Counted from the stretch's first letter, positions 18,350-25,474 are shown. The stretch is DNA of 64,000 nt from Candidatus Anaerobutyricum avicola (GCA_019113845.1 DXGQ01000009.1:21189-85188); one strand, 5' to 3'. Notes: a model not told the origin generated them from the sequence alone. Translations and numbers: made by a program.

Positions 18350-18826
18350 ATGTTTCCATCTATTTTTATCAATATGTTTCTCCCGACCGCCGTCGTAAGC
18401 CTCATGCTCCGCGGAGAATTCCAGAGCTACTGGTCACAGACCGGAAGCTATGAAGCAATCCTCCCTTTAATCAACATGAACTTTGACGGACTGAAAGCAG
18501 CCATACTGACGATGCTCTCCGGCAGCAGTGTAAAAGTGCGGGTCAACTCCTTCCAAAATGATATGGTGACTTTTAAAAACAAAGATGATGTGCTGACACT
18601 GCTCATCCATCTCGGATATCTTGGCTATGACCAGAAACAACAGATGGCATTCATCCCCAATGAAGAGATACGCACCGAACTGGCAGACGCCGTAGAGGAA
18701 ACCCGGTGGAATGAATGGATTTAGTTTCAACAGGAATCCAATCATCTCCTGGAAGCAACCCTTGATATGGAGGCCGAAACGATATCAGAGGGAATTGAAA
18801 AGATACTAAGACACACCAATGTGTGA
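18350..18826 (+). pseudogene. Remnant of an AAA-ATPase / DUF1703 gene with in-frame stop
   Basis: Plus-strand remnant of the AAA-ATPase-like family whose C-terminus carries the DUF1703 nuclease-like domain. The family middle section is clear: FQSYWSQTGSYEA, LINMNFDGLKAAI, FQNDMVTFKNKDDVLTLLIHLGYLGYD (in parts) and FIPNEEIRTEL. After NEWI a TAG at 18722-18724 interrupts the frame, and the same frame goes on with FQQESNHLLEATLDMEAETI, also family-like, to a TGA at 18824. The ATP-binding half and the C-terminal domain are absent, so the gene is cut at both ends and has a nonsense codon. It is one of only two plus-strand coding traces in the island. Confidence 0.82.
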
Positions 18827-18895
18827 TTGAGAGAATTGAAAGTTGAAATGGGGATTTGTAAAGGTGATAACAGGTTTCTCATATAACAGACGATA

Positions 18896-19132
18896 CCATT
18901 CGTTCTCATACAGTTCCTCCCGACTCGACCCTCACTCGGACTACTAACGTTTTCTGATCAGCAGGGAGAAACCGCAAAGCGGTTTCAGCTACGCTTTACA
19001 GGATTAAAAAGATCTGCTCCTTCGTGCAAGCACGGGAGCCATCCCTTTTCCAATCCTGCTCCCTGCCTTCCACAAGTCTTAGATAGTCCTTCCTCACAGC
19101 TCGCGGTCGGAAACTGTATGCATTACGAATGG
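18896..19132. mobile_element. MITE-like imperfect palindrome, 237 bp
   Basis: The ends are inverted repeats of about 22-24 bases, CCATTCGTTCTCATACAGTTCC on the left (key part CATACAGTT) and its near-complement on the right; similarity continues inward for about 75 bases, through GGACTA..CTAA to GCAGGGAG / CTCCCTGC. A short perfect hairpin AACCGC-AAA-GCGGTT lies inside at about 18971-18986. There is no coding sequence. No clear target duplication was seen. The right end overlaps the last codons of the lipoprotein gene and supplies its stop. A structured RNA is the other option. Confidence 0.6.
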
Positions 19133-19374
19133 CAAATTAAATCGGCAAACATAGTCAAACTCTGTTCAAACTGATACACTTCTCCGTTGAATTTAATAGA
19201 TTGTCCCTTATAAGCTTCAGGAGAATTGAAAAATTCAGTAAATTGTGCTTCTTCCACATACTGTTTTTCTTCATTGATTTCTGTATTATTGGTTTCCTCT
19301 GCGGAATTGCCTCCGCAGGCCGTCAGTGATGATATCATAACAGCACATAAAATATACGATATTAGTTTTTTCAT
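19123..19374 (-). CDS. Small lipoprotein, C-terminus probably truncated by the MITE-like element
   Basis: An 83-residue frame. Residues 1-20 are a lipoprotein signal: MKKLISYILCAVMISSLTAC with the lipobox LTAC, so Cys20 would be lipidated and the protein held on the outer face of the membrane. An Asn/Glu-rich spacer follows, then FNSPEAYKGQSIKFNGEVYQ, which looks like the start of an OB-like fold. The frame then ends abruptly in ICHS, encoded by the inverted repeat of the element at 18896-19132. So the mature domain is probably cut short and not functional. It starts 16 bases after the membrane coiled-coil gene. Confidence 0.65.
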   Translation of the reverse strand: MKKLISYILCAVMISSLTACGGNSAEETNNTEINEEKQYVEEAQFTEFFNSPEAYKGQSIKFNGEVYQFEQSLTMFADLICHS

Positions 19375-19389
19375 AGTAATTCACTCTTT

Positions 19390-20556
19390 TTAATAATTTC
19401 TTTGACATATTTGCCTGATATTCAACGCTTCTAAATTATAAGACATATATCTCTGCTCTTTTAAAGCCTGCCTTGAATACTCTATTTTTTCTTGACTTTG
19501 GTCAATCATTCTATTATTTTGGGCAATGATTTTATGATTACTGTCAAGTATTTCTTGTTGTTTTTTATATGTATTTGCTATTAAACTATTTGCTTCTTCA
19601 ATTTCCTCTAAGATATATTTCTGATTTTGAATTATATTATCTAATTTTGTTTCAATTCTCCCTAATCGACTTTCTAAATCATACTTATTTATTGCTTCTT
19701 TCATTGAATCAACATTACCATTTTGAAAATATTTATATAAGATACACACAATTTCCAATTTAAAATAATCAACTGGAATTATATTTAAAGATTTTATCTC
19801 TGCTAAAATACTTTCTGCTTTTTTTCGCTGTTTTTGTAAAATCTGTACTTTTCTTTCAATTTCTATTTTTTTAATATTTTCTTCATCCAGTCGTTTTTTG
19901 TCTCTTTTATAAAATTCCTGCTCTTTTCTTTGTTCATTGAGTAAATTTCTTTCATATTGCTTTTTACGATCTGAATATGATATTTTTTCAACAATTGCAC
20001 CTAATACACAAACTAGCAAACACACTATTAATAATATAATACATATTTCAATAATAATCCAAACTCCATACTGAAAAAAATCAGTAATTAGTTCAATACC
20101 AAAATCTAAATGTTTATATGATAATTCTCCTATAGGTAAATTCCATCCTAGTTCATTTACAACATAACGAACAGGCCAAGACAAATAAAAAAATATTTTA
20201 GGTAAAAAATTAGCCCAAACATACTTAGGATCTCCATATCCTACACCGCCAAAAATATCATTTAAGAAACTTAATGTGATTAATATTATTTGTAATATAC
20301 AAAGTAATAACAAAATTACTAATCCATATCCTGTAACTACAAAATTTGAAACAACTCCTGAAAAGAATCCAGTAAAAGTTCCAAATATTAAACTTCCTTT
20401 TTCTGGTTTCTCAAATTTATTTTGCTTATATCTTTTTTTTATGCCTAATTTCCCCATCTGCTGTTGTAAGTTATAAATACCTTTGTCGGTATTAATTACC
20501 GTATACTGTAATGTCGCTGTTGCACTTAACAAGTTTTTTATCTCTTCTCTCCGCAT
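19390..20556 (-). CDS. Uncharacterised membrane protein with long coiled coils
   Basis: A 388-residue protein I do not recognise. Residues 55-105 hold one or two hydrophobic helices (SGVVSNFVVTGYGLVILLLL), about 114-135 an aromatic membrane-near segment, and 167-192 a strong helix (WIIIEICIILLIVCLLVCVL). Residues 195-260 are a Lys/Glu-rich coiled coil (RNLLNEQRKEQEFYKRDKKR), and about 295-375 a second one rich in Gln, Asn and Glu. AAGGTG precedes the ATG. It lies 37 bases after the ankyrin-like gene, in line with the maturase genes. AT-rich codon use sets it apart from the core genes. A membrane-anchored scaffold or sensor is possible; no function can be assigned. Confidence 0.7.
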   Translation of the reverse strand: MRREEIKNLLSATATLQYTVINTDKGIYNLQQQMGKLGIKKRYKQNKFEKPEKGSLIFGTFTGFFSGVVSNFVVTGYGLVILLLLCILQIILITLSFLNDIFGGVGYGDPKYVWANFLPKIFFYLSWPVRYVVNELGWNLPIGELSYKHLDFGIELITDFFQYGVWIIIEICIILLIVCLLVCVLGAIVEKISYSDRKKQYERNLLNEQRKEQEFYKRDKKRLDEENIKKIEIERKVQILQKQRKKAESILAEIKSLNIIPVDYFKLEIVCILYKYFQNGNVDSMKEAINKYDLESRLGRIETKLDNIIQNQKYILEEIEEANSLIANTYKKQQEILDSNHKIIAQNNRMIDQSQEKIEYSRQALKEQRYMSYNLEALNIRQICQRNY

Positions 20557-20592
20557 ATTTCTTCACCTTAATCTACATTTTAGATATTATAA

Positions 20593-21411
20593 TTATCTCT
20601 TCTTCCCTTCTCTTTTTACCTCTTGTGCTACTTCCCGCAATATTCTTCCACCTTCTTTATCCCAAAATTTTTCATTTTCTACAAATTCAGTCCATTTCTC
20701 TTCCCCTAATTTCTTTTTTAATCGTTCTTGTGCTGCAATTCTATCTTCATAATCTCTCATTAAAAAATGATTTTCTTCTTCTATTGAGTTACGAAACAAA
20801 AAACCTACTTTTTTTAATGTAGGCTTTGGTATTTCTCTGTATTTATCAGGATCTAGAGAAATCGTCTTCCTGCTTATAAAAGGATTATTTTTTATAAATT
20901 GTGTCACTTCACTTCTAGGATATTTTTTACATTCGGCATCAAAATAATTTCTTGGTCTCCCATTTTCCAATAATATTTTTATCGGCAAAATTTCTTCATT
21001 TTTAAACCAATATTCATCAAAATTACCATTATAATGAAATCCATTTTGAATTAATAATTCCATTACATCATAATTTTTTAATTCTGCTGCTCGATCTGTT
21101 AACCTTTTACAGTACGACTCATTATCAATGCATTCAAAGGACATAAAATATCCATAGAAACCCTGAAAACCATGTTTAATTAAACTTTGCATCACATTTA
21201 TATCATCTAATATAAAATATAATGTTCTCTCAAAAGAAACTCTATGTATTTTTTCCAATGATGCTCCTTTATCAAACAAACTTTCCATTTCATCAACATT
21301 TTTTTCAATTATTGCTCTTAAAAGCCTATTGACAATTGGTCTCGGTTCTCCATATCCTTTTTTATCCCAACCAAACTGCCATGTATAATTTATTTCTTCG
21401 TTAATATCCAT
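20593..21411 (-). CDS. Ankyrin-repeat-like protein of the peptide cluster
   Basis: A 272-residue cytoplasmic protein. Two or three degenerate ankyrin-like helical repeats are visible: LLRAIIEKNVDEMESLFDKG (about 30-50), VMQSLIKHGFQGF (about 73) and RAAELKNYDVMELLIQNGF (about 107-126). The last 60 residues are charged and helical, ending in a Lys-rich tail. It starts 22 bases after the stop of the maturase frame, so it is part of that transcript. No catalytic motif is seen. Ankyrin proteins usually bind other proteins; a role as immunity or partner protein is a guess. Confidence 0.7.
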   Translation of the reverse strand: MDINEEINYTWQFGWDKKGYGEPRPIVNRLLRAIIEKNVDEMESLFDKGASLEKIHRVSFERTLYFILDDINVMQSLIKHGFQGFYGYFMSFECIDNESYCKRLTDRAAELKNYDVMELLIQNGFHYNGNFDEYWFKNEEILPIKILLENGRPRNYFDAECKKYPRSEVTQFIKNNPFISRKTISLDPDKYREIPKPTLKKVGFLFRNSIEEENHFLMRDYEDRIAAQERLKKKLGEEKWTEFVENEKFWDKEGGRILREVAQEVKREGKKR

Positions 21412-21432
21412 ATACTATTCACATCCTCTCTT

Positions 21433-22562
21433 TTATCTTGGGGTTTCATCAAGTAACATTCTTTTCATTTCATCATCTACAAATTTTCGTCTTAATTCAG
21501 CCACTCTACAGAAAAATGGATCTACTTTTTCTTCATCATCATATGCTAATTTAAAATTAGCAACACAATGTTCACAAAAACGAATATTATCACACGAATG
21601 ACATTTATAGTTTAGAGATGCTTTTTTATCTACAAATTCCTTTTGTAGATAGTTCCAACCTTCATCAAAATTTCCTTTTTTTAAATCATATTTACGATAT
21701 GAAGCTCTAACACATCCTTGCATCTTGTAATCTGATGTAATAAAAACATGTTGATTAGCAATAGAACATGGATATAAATACCCTTCATCAAATCTTTCAA
21801 TTGTTCTCTGCGGCCTTATCTTAATTTCGCCTGTCAAAATATCTTTAGCAACATTTTTCCAAAAATCCCTTCTTCCTTCATCTTTTATATCAAAATCAAA
21901 AGCCTCTTCAGGTGTTAAACGAAAGGACATTGGAGCAATACAACCATCGCTCATTGGATGTACATCTAAAATAACCACCATTGGAACCCCCAATTCCTTT
22001 CCAAACTGTCTCACTTTATATAAATCATCAATATTTTGTTTCATTGCCACAAATTTTAATTCATATTTTATATTATTTTTTGTAACATTTCAAGAGATTT
22101 CATAAATTGTCGATAACTTCCTTTTACACCGGTTACCTCTTCATAAGATTTTTCAGAATAACCATACATAGATGTACTTATTATCTCAACTGGATATTCT
22201 TTGAACAATTCAATATGTCTTTCATTCAATAAAGTAATATTTGACAATAATGATATTAAAACCCCTTTCTTTTTGGCATAAACATACATTTCCTCAAAAT
22301 CAGGTCTTGTAAATATTTCTCCACCTGTAAAATAACAATCTAATAATCCTCTTTCTATTAAAATATCAAATATCTTTTTGAAATTATCTACAGAAAAATC
22401 TTGATGATTTCTGTCTGACTTTGCATAGCAATGTACACAATTCAAATTACACTTTGCTGTCAATTCAAAGCCCGCAGTAAAAGGAGCTCGTATTCCTTCA
22501 AAATTGTTATCGATAAAATCATTCATCAATTGACTATGTACACAATATCTATATGATGGCAT
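21433..22562 (-). pseudogene. Radical SAM/SPASM peptide maturase, split by a one-base frameshift
   Basis: Joined, the two frames give a protein of about 376 residues. The first part (22562-22068) has FELTAKCNLNCVHCYAK, the CX3CX2C motif for the SAM-binding 4Fe-4S cluster, and the GGEIFTRPDF turn. The second part (22050-21433) has a SPASM-like set of Cys: YPCS, QGCV, CHSCDNIRFCEHC and PFFC, for auxiliary clusters. Frame 1 stops at TAA 22068-22070 right after an A6 run (22076-22081). With seven As the reading would run on as LQKNNIKYELKFVAMKQN, which is what such proteins look like here, so one base is missing. It may be a true mutation, phase variation, RNA slippage or a sequencing error. It follows the PqqD-like gene by 13 bases. 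Confidence 0.85.
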
Positions 22563-22575
22563 TATATTCTCCTAC

Positions 22576-22842
22576 TTATTCAAAAAGTAACTTGTAATCA
22601 ATTAACTGCAAAATATAATTTTTTACTGCCGTTTCTTCTACCGAACCCGATTGAAGATTATACAATTTACATATTTTTACTATCAGTTCTGTTACATTAT
22701 TTGTATTTTCTGCCATTTTCCATATAGCAACAGCCATATCATTTAAATAAATAGGATTATTATTAGCATTATTCTTTCTTATAGGCATTAATATTGCTTT
22801 CCCATATATTTCCCTTAAAATAAAATCTTTATTTCTCTTCAC
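22576..22842 (-). CDS. PqqD-like RiPP recognition protein
   Basis: An 88-residue protein of the PqqD type, the RiPP recognition element that binds leader peptides and presents them to a radical SAM enzyme. Shows the family pattern: a beta-rich start (FILREIYGKAILMPIRK), the PIYLNDMAVAIWKMAEN phrase, then helices ending in NYILQLIDYKLLFE. It stands alone rather than fused to the maturase. It lies between the precursor gene (66 bases upstream, across a hairpin) and the maturase gene (13 bases downstream), which is the standard gene order in radical SAM RiPP clusters. Confidence 0.82.
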   Translation of the reverse strand: MKRNKDFILREIYGKAILMPIRKNNANNNPIYLNDMAVAIWKMAENTNNVTELIVKICKLYNLQSGSVEETAVKNYILQLIDYKLLFE

Positions 22843-22858
22843 TATTTATCTCCCGTAT

Positions 22859-22894
22859 AAAGGGCTGCTACACAAAAAATATAACAGCCCCTTT
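22859..22894 (-). terminator. Hairpin between precursor and PqqD-like gene (leaky terminator or processing site)
   Basis: AAAGGGGCTG and CAGCCCTTT pair with a loop of about 17 bases and one bulge. Only three Ts follow on the minus strand, so termination would be partial. In RiPP clusters such a hairpin after the precursor gene commonly raises precursor over enzyme levels. Confidence 0.55.
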
Positions 22895-22908
22895 GTCACT
22901 AAGTACTA

Positions 22909-23025
22909 TTATTTCCCCTGATAACAACATGACTTAAAAGTACAATGATATGGGTTTTCTGGGCCATATGCTGCTACTCTGTCACTTTTACCTAAAATAA
23001 TCATTTGAGGAAATTTAAACTTCAT
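22909..23025 (-). CDS. Putative RiPP precursor peptide, 38 residues, three Cys
   Basis: Short gene missed by length-limited gene callers. GGAAGGAGTG sits 8 bases before the ATG. The peptide starts MKFKFPQMIILGKSDRVA, a leader-like part, and ends in AYGPENPYHCTFKSCCYQGK, with Cys at 28, 33 and 34. It lies first in the row precursor, PqqD-like, radical SAM/SPASM, behind a strong promoter and facing an XRE regulator. Core Cys plus a SPASM maturase suggests thioether (sactipeptide or ranthipeptide) or carbon-carbon links, but the maturase type is not decided. It does not look like the SCIFF peptide. There is no double-glycine site and no transporter or peptidase gene nearby. Confidence 0.75.
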   Translation of the reverse strand: MKFKFPQMIILGKSDRVAAYGPENPYHCTFKSCCYQGK

Positions 23026-23125
23026 CTTTATCACTCCTTCCATAAAAAATTGAAATATTCTTTACAAGAGTAAAGATTATTATTTCCTATACAGTTTTCC
23101 AATATCACTATGATTTTGTCTATTT

Positions 23126-23144
23126 TGACATCTACTAAATGTCA
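23126..23144. promoter_or_regulatory. Operator-like palindrome 1 (TGACAT-N7-ATGTCA)
   Basis: Perfect six-base arms around a seven-base centre, placed just downstream of the expected start of precursor transcription. It shares the arms and the CT.A..AATGTCATT pattern with palindrome 2, about 53 bases (five helical turns) away. Probably bound by the divergent XRE regulator. Confidence 0.65.
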
Positions 23145-23155
23145 TTACACTTCGC

Positions 23156-23184
23156 ATTTTATCATAAACTATCAATAATGACAA
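23156..23184 (-). promoter_or_regulatory. Promoter of the precursor peptide gene
   Basis: TTGTCA, 17 bases, TAAAAT on the minus strand, each five of six to consensus. The -35 box lies inside palindrome 2, so a protein bound there would block the polymerase. The leader to the ATG is about 125 bases. Confidence 0.7.
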
Positions 23185-23198
23185 TCACTGAATGTCAT
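23178..23198. promoter_or_regulatory. Operator-like palindrome 2 (ATGACA-N9-TGTCAT)
   Basis: Six-base arms around a nine-base centre that overlaps the -35 box of the precursor promoter. Together with palindrome 1 it forms a pair suited to a dimeric XRE repressor or to looping. Confidence 0.65.
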
Positions 23199-23242
23199 TT
23201 TTTTAGATTTTCATTTGATTTTTTAAATATAAAGGAGTTCAT

Positions 23243-23494
23243 ATGTACAAAAATAAATCAACTGATGGAAGCAATAATATTTGTGGAAAAAAATTATATG
23301 TATTAAGAAAACAGTTATCCCCTAAAGTATCTCAGCGTGCTTTCGCAGACAAATTACAACTTAAAGGAATTGATTTAGACAAAAATGCTATTCAGCGCAT
23401 TGAATGTGGAAAACGATTTGTGACTGATATCGAATTAAAGGCATTTGCACAGATTTTGAATACTACAACTGATGAATTGTTAAGCGACAATTAA
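23243..23494 (+). CDS. XRE-family transcriptional regulator of the peptide cluster
   Basis: An 83-residue Cro/C1-type HTH protein: KLYVLRKQLSPKVSQRAFADKLQ forms the first helices and the turn (in parts RKQLSPKVSQ and RAFADKLQ), followed by DLDKNAIQRIECGKRFVTD, the recognition helix and the usual wing, and a last helix LKAFAQILNTTTDEL. There is no extra ligand or protease domain. AAAGGAG precedes the ATG. It is divergent from the precursor gene, with two palindromes in between, so it most likely controls the cluster and itself. Its signal is unknown. Confidence 0.83.
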   Translation: MYKNKSTDGSNNICGKKLYVLRKQLSPKVSQRAFADKLQLKGIDLDKNAIQRIECGKRFVTDIELKAFAQILNTTTDELLSDN

Positions 23495-23530
23495 TAAGTT
23501 ACTGTCCTATCCCTTTTTAGCCAAATAAAA

Positions 23531-23608
23531 AAGGACTGTTATATGAATCTTTCTCCAACTCTCTGAATTTTGATTAGAATTTCGTAGAAGCATCACAATA
23601 CAGTCCTT
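23531..23608 (+). terminator. Inverted repeat after the XRE gene, possible terminator
   Basis: AAGGACTGT and ACAGTCCTT, nine-base perfect arms 60 bases apart, followed on the plus strand by TATATTTATATTTTTTT. The long loop is unusual for a terminator; the run of Ts supports it. It may also be a small element remnant. Confidence 0.4.
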
Positions 23609-23651
23609 ATATTTATATTTTTTTCGTATAATTGTATTTTTACATATTATT

Positions 23652-23900
23652 TTACAATCCGAAATACTCATACCATCTGGCGATAATGTCCGCCCGGTTA
23701 GCACAGATATATTTCTGAATTCTATTTAAATCTTTTTGAGGAATATTTCCTCTTCTTTCCAACTCGATGGAATCTCTTTTTATCCAGAATTTAGCTGCAT
23801 TATTTGATGGTTTTCCTTTTGTCACATGTACCGGCTCATTGCCTTCTTCTGAATAAAAATAAAATGTATACCCCATAAAATCTAACAGCGCTTTAGGCAA
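23652..23900 (-). CDS. DUF4160 domain protein
   Basis: About 82 residues when started at the TTG at 23900, giving the usual family N-terminus PKALLDFMGYTFYFYS. DUF4160 features follow: EPVHVTKGKPSNNAAKFWI and IPQKDLNRIQKYICANRADI. The family is found next to small partner genes in mobile regions and has been linked by context to toxin-antitoxin-like pairs, but its role is not established. The TTG overlaps the stop of the upstream gene (TTGCCTAA), with GGTGGAG before it, so the two are translationally coupled. Confidence 0.78.
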   Translation of the reverse strand: MPKALLDFMGYTFYFYSEEGNEPVHVTKGKPSNNAAKFWIKRDSIELERRGNIPQKDLNRIQKYICANRADIIARWYEYFGL

Positions 23901-24159
23901 TTTCTCCACCTTCCTCTCTGGCAATCTCCCAGATTAAAAAGCTGTTATTTCTGAGATATTTTTCCATTTGCATCATTTCGTCTTCTGAGAAACCATAAGA
24001 TTTATAAATCATATTTTCCGGGAGACGTCCTTCCGCAAAATCAAATCCCTGTTCGTTGGGACGTTCAAAACGAAATGTAATGGAATCAAATCCATCTCGT
24101 TCTTCAATATCCGAAAATATCAATGTGATATTGTCAATCTTACTGTAATAATTTTTCAT
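23893..24159 (-). CDS. Hypothetical partner of the DUF4160 gene
   Basis: About 88 residues from the ATG at 24159 (MKNYYSKIDNITLIFSDIEE), with AGGCAGGTG nearby. The protein has a beta-rich first half (DSITFRFERPNEQGFDFAEG) and an acidic helical end (FSEDEMMQMEKYLRNNSFLI). I do not recognise the family; it is not DUF2442, the more common partner of DUF4160. The same frame stays open upstream to 24543, where codon use is less AT-rich; that part has no ribosome site and may be chance or a remnant of the host gene edge. Confidence 0.55.
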   Translation of the reverse strand: MKNYYSKIDNITLIFSDIEERDGFDSITFRFERPNEQGFDFAEGRLPENMIYKSYGFSEDEMMQMEKYLRNNSFLIWEIAREEGGEIA

Positions 24160-24290
24160 AAATAACACCTGCCTCTCTACCTTTTCTTTGACAGCAATGT
24201 TTCTCTTATCCATTACCTTAATGGAATAGTCTTTATCTTTCTCCATCATTTTATCATGCCGGGGGCTGACGTAAAAGATAAAAATATATT

Positions 24291-24319
24291 CTTTACTCCG
24301 GCACATCTTTACTCCGGCA
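24291..24319. repeat. Tandem 13-bp direct repeat near the island edge
   Basis: CTTTACTCCGGCA occurs at 24291-24303 and again at 24307-24319, a 16-base period. It lies within the open frame upstream of the DUF4160 partner gene, near the point where base composition changes. Too short to be called an attachment site. Confidence 0.5.
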
Positions 24320-24574
24320 TAAAGTATGCACCGCCGGATTCCGCTCACACCGACGCAGCGGTCGCCTGCGTATGCCATTGCCTGACCCTTGTTAAAGCAT
24401 TCTGCCTGTACCAACGCAGCGGCTGTCCTTGGGGTGTATCCGTATCTCGCAAAAAAAGACATGGCCCTTTGACGTTCTTCCCACAACATCAGAGCTGCCG
24501 TCTGACGCAGAAAGAGTCGTTTCATCTGCCATGTCTTTTTCATTACACTATTAACTTATCAGCGGTTTGGCCGC

Positions 24575-25474
24575 CTACATACACCCGATGATCTCATTGA
24601 TATCTTCGATCTGGTATCTTTCCATGTACTCTTTGATGCCCTGAAGCACTTCCATGGTTGCCCGTGGATTGTGGAAGTTAGCGGTTCCGACTGCCACCAT
24701 GGTGGCGCCTGCCATCATCAGCTCGATGGCGTCCTCGCCGGTCATGACGCCGCCCATGCCGATGATCGGCAGGCTGCAGGCTTTGTGTACCTGATAGATC
24801 ATGCGGACTGCCACCGGTTTGATGGCCGGGCCGGACAGGCCGCCGGTCTGGTTGGCGAGGATGAACTTCCGGCGGTGGATGTCGATTTTCATACCGGTGA
24901 TGGTGTTAATGAGGGAGAGGACGTCGCTGCCGCCGGCCTCCGCTGCCTTTGCCATCTCGGTGATGTCTGTGACGTTCGGGCTTAACTTCATGACGATCGG
25001 CTGTTTTGCTTTCGCTTTGATGGCTTTTGTGATCTCATAGAGGGCGTCCGGGTTCTGTCCGAAGGCGATGCCGCCCGCCTTGACGTTCGGACAGGAAACG
25101 TTGATCTCCAGCAGGTCCACCGGCTCGTCAGCGAGACGTTCCACCACTTCCACGTAGTCTTCGACGGTGCGGCCGCAGACGTTTACGATGATGGACGCAT
25201 TTTTCTCTTTTAAATGCGGGATATCTCTCTGGCAGAACAGCTCGATGCCCGGATTCTGCAGGCCGACAGCGTTTAACATGCCGCCGTAAGTCTCCGCGAT
25301 ACGCGGCGTCGGGTTGCCTTCCCATGGCACGTTGGCAACACCTTTTGTGGTGACTGCGCCGAGAGCGGAGAGATCGACAAATTCTTCGTATTCCGCGCCG
25401 GAGCCAAAGGTTCCCGAGGCGGTTGTCACTGGGTTTTTAAAGGTACGTCCTGCCAGCTTTACTTCTAAATTCAT
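24575..25474 (-). CDS. pyrD: Dihydroorotate dehydrogenase catalytic subunit (class 1B)
   Basis: FMN-bearing subunit of the NAD-linked dihydroorotate dehydrogenase. Starts MNLEVKLAGRTFKNPVTTASGTFG, then shows ALGAVTTKGV, INVSCPNVKAGG with the catalytic Cys, VMKLSPNVTDITEMAKA and GMGGVMTGEDAIELMMAGA for FMN phosphate binding. Length of 299 residues is standard. It overlaps pyrK by four bases (ATGA). Its partner PyrK passes electrons to NAD. Downstream lies the island; pyrE would be expected next. Confidence 0.97.
   Translation of the reverse strand: MNLEVKLAGRTFKNPVTTASGTFGSGAEYEEFVDLSALGAVTTKGVANVPWEGNPTPRIAETYGGMLNAVGLQNPGIELFCQRDIPHLKEKNASIIVNVCGRTVEDYVEVVERLADEPVDLLEINVSCPNVKAGGIAFGQNPDALYEITKAIKAKAKQPIVMKLSPNVTDITEMAKAAEAGGSDVLSLINTITGMKIDIHRRKFILANQTGGLSGPAIKPVAVRMIYQVHKACSLPIIGMGGVMTGEDAIELMMAGATMVAVGTANFHNPRATMEVLQGIKEYMERYQIEDINEIIGCM

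Noticed and set aside
22066..22090. Programmed -1 ribosomal frameshift in the maturase
   Set aside because: The zero-frame codons around the A6 run do not form a proper slippery heptamer for tandem slippage, and no pseudoknot is obvious; a missing base or RNA slippage is simpler.
23507..23704. 65-codon minus-strand frame between the XRE and DUF4160 genes
   Set aside because: No ribosome site, overlaps the inverted repeat and the DUF4160 gene end; no family-like content.
18300..24560. Prophage or integrative element
   Set aside because: No integrase, recombinase, structural or relaxase gene and no clear attachment repeats were found in the island.
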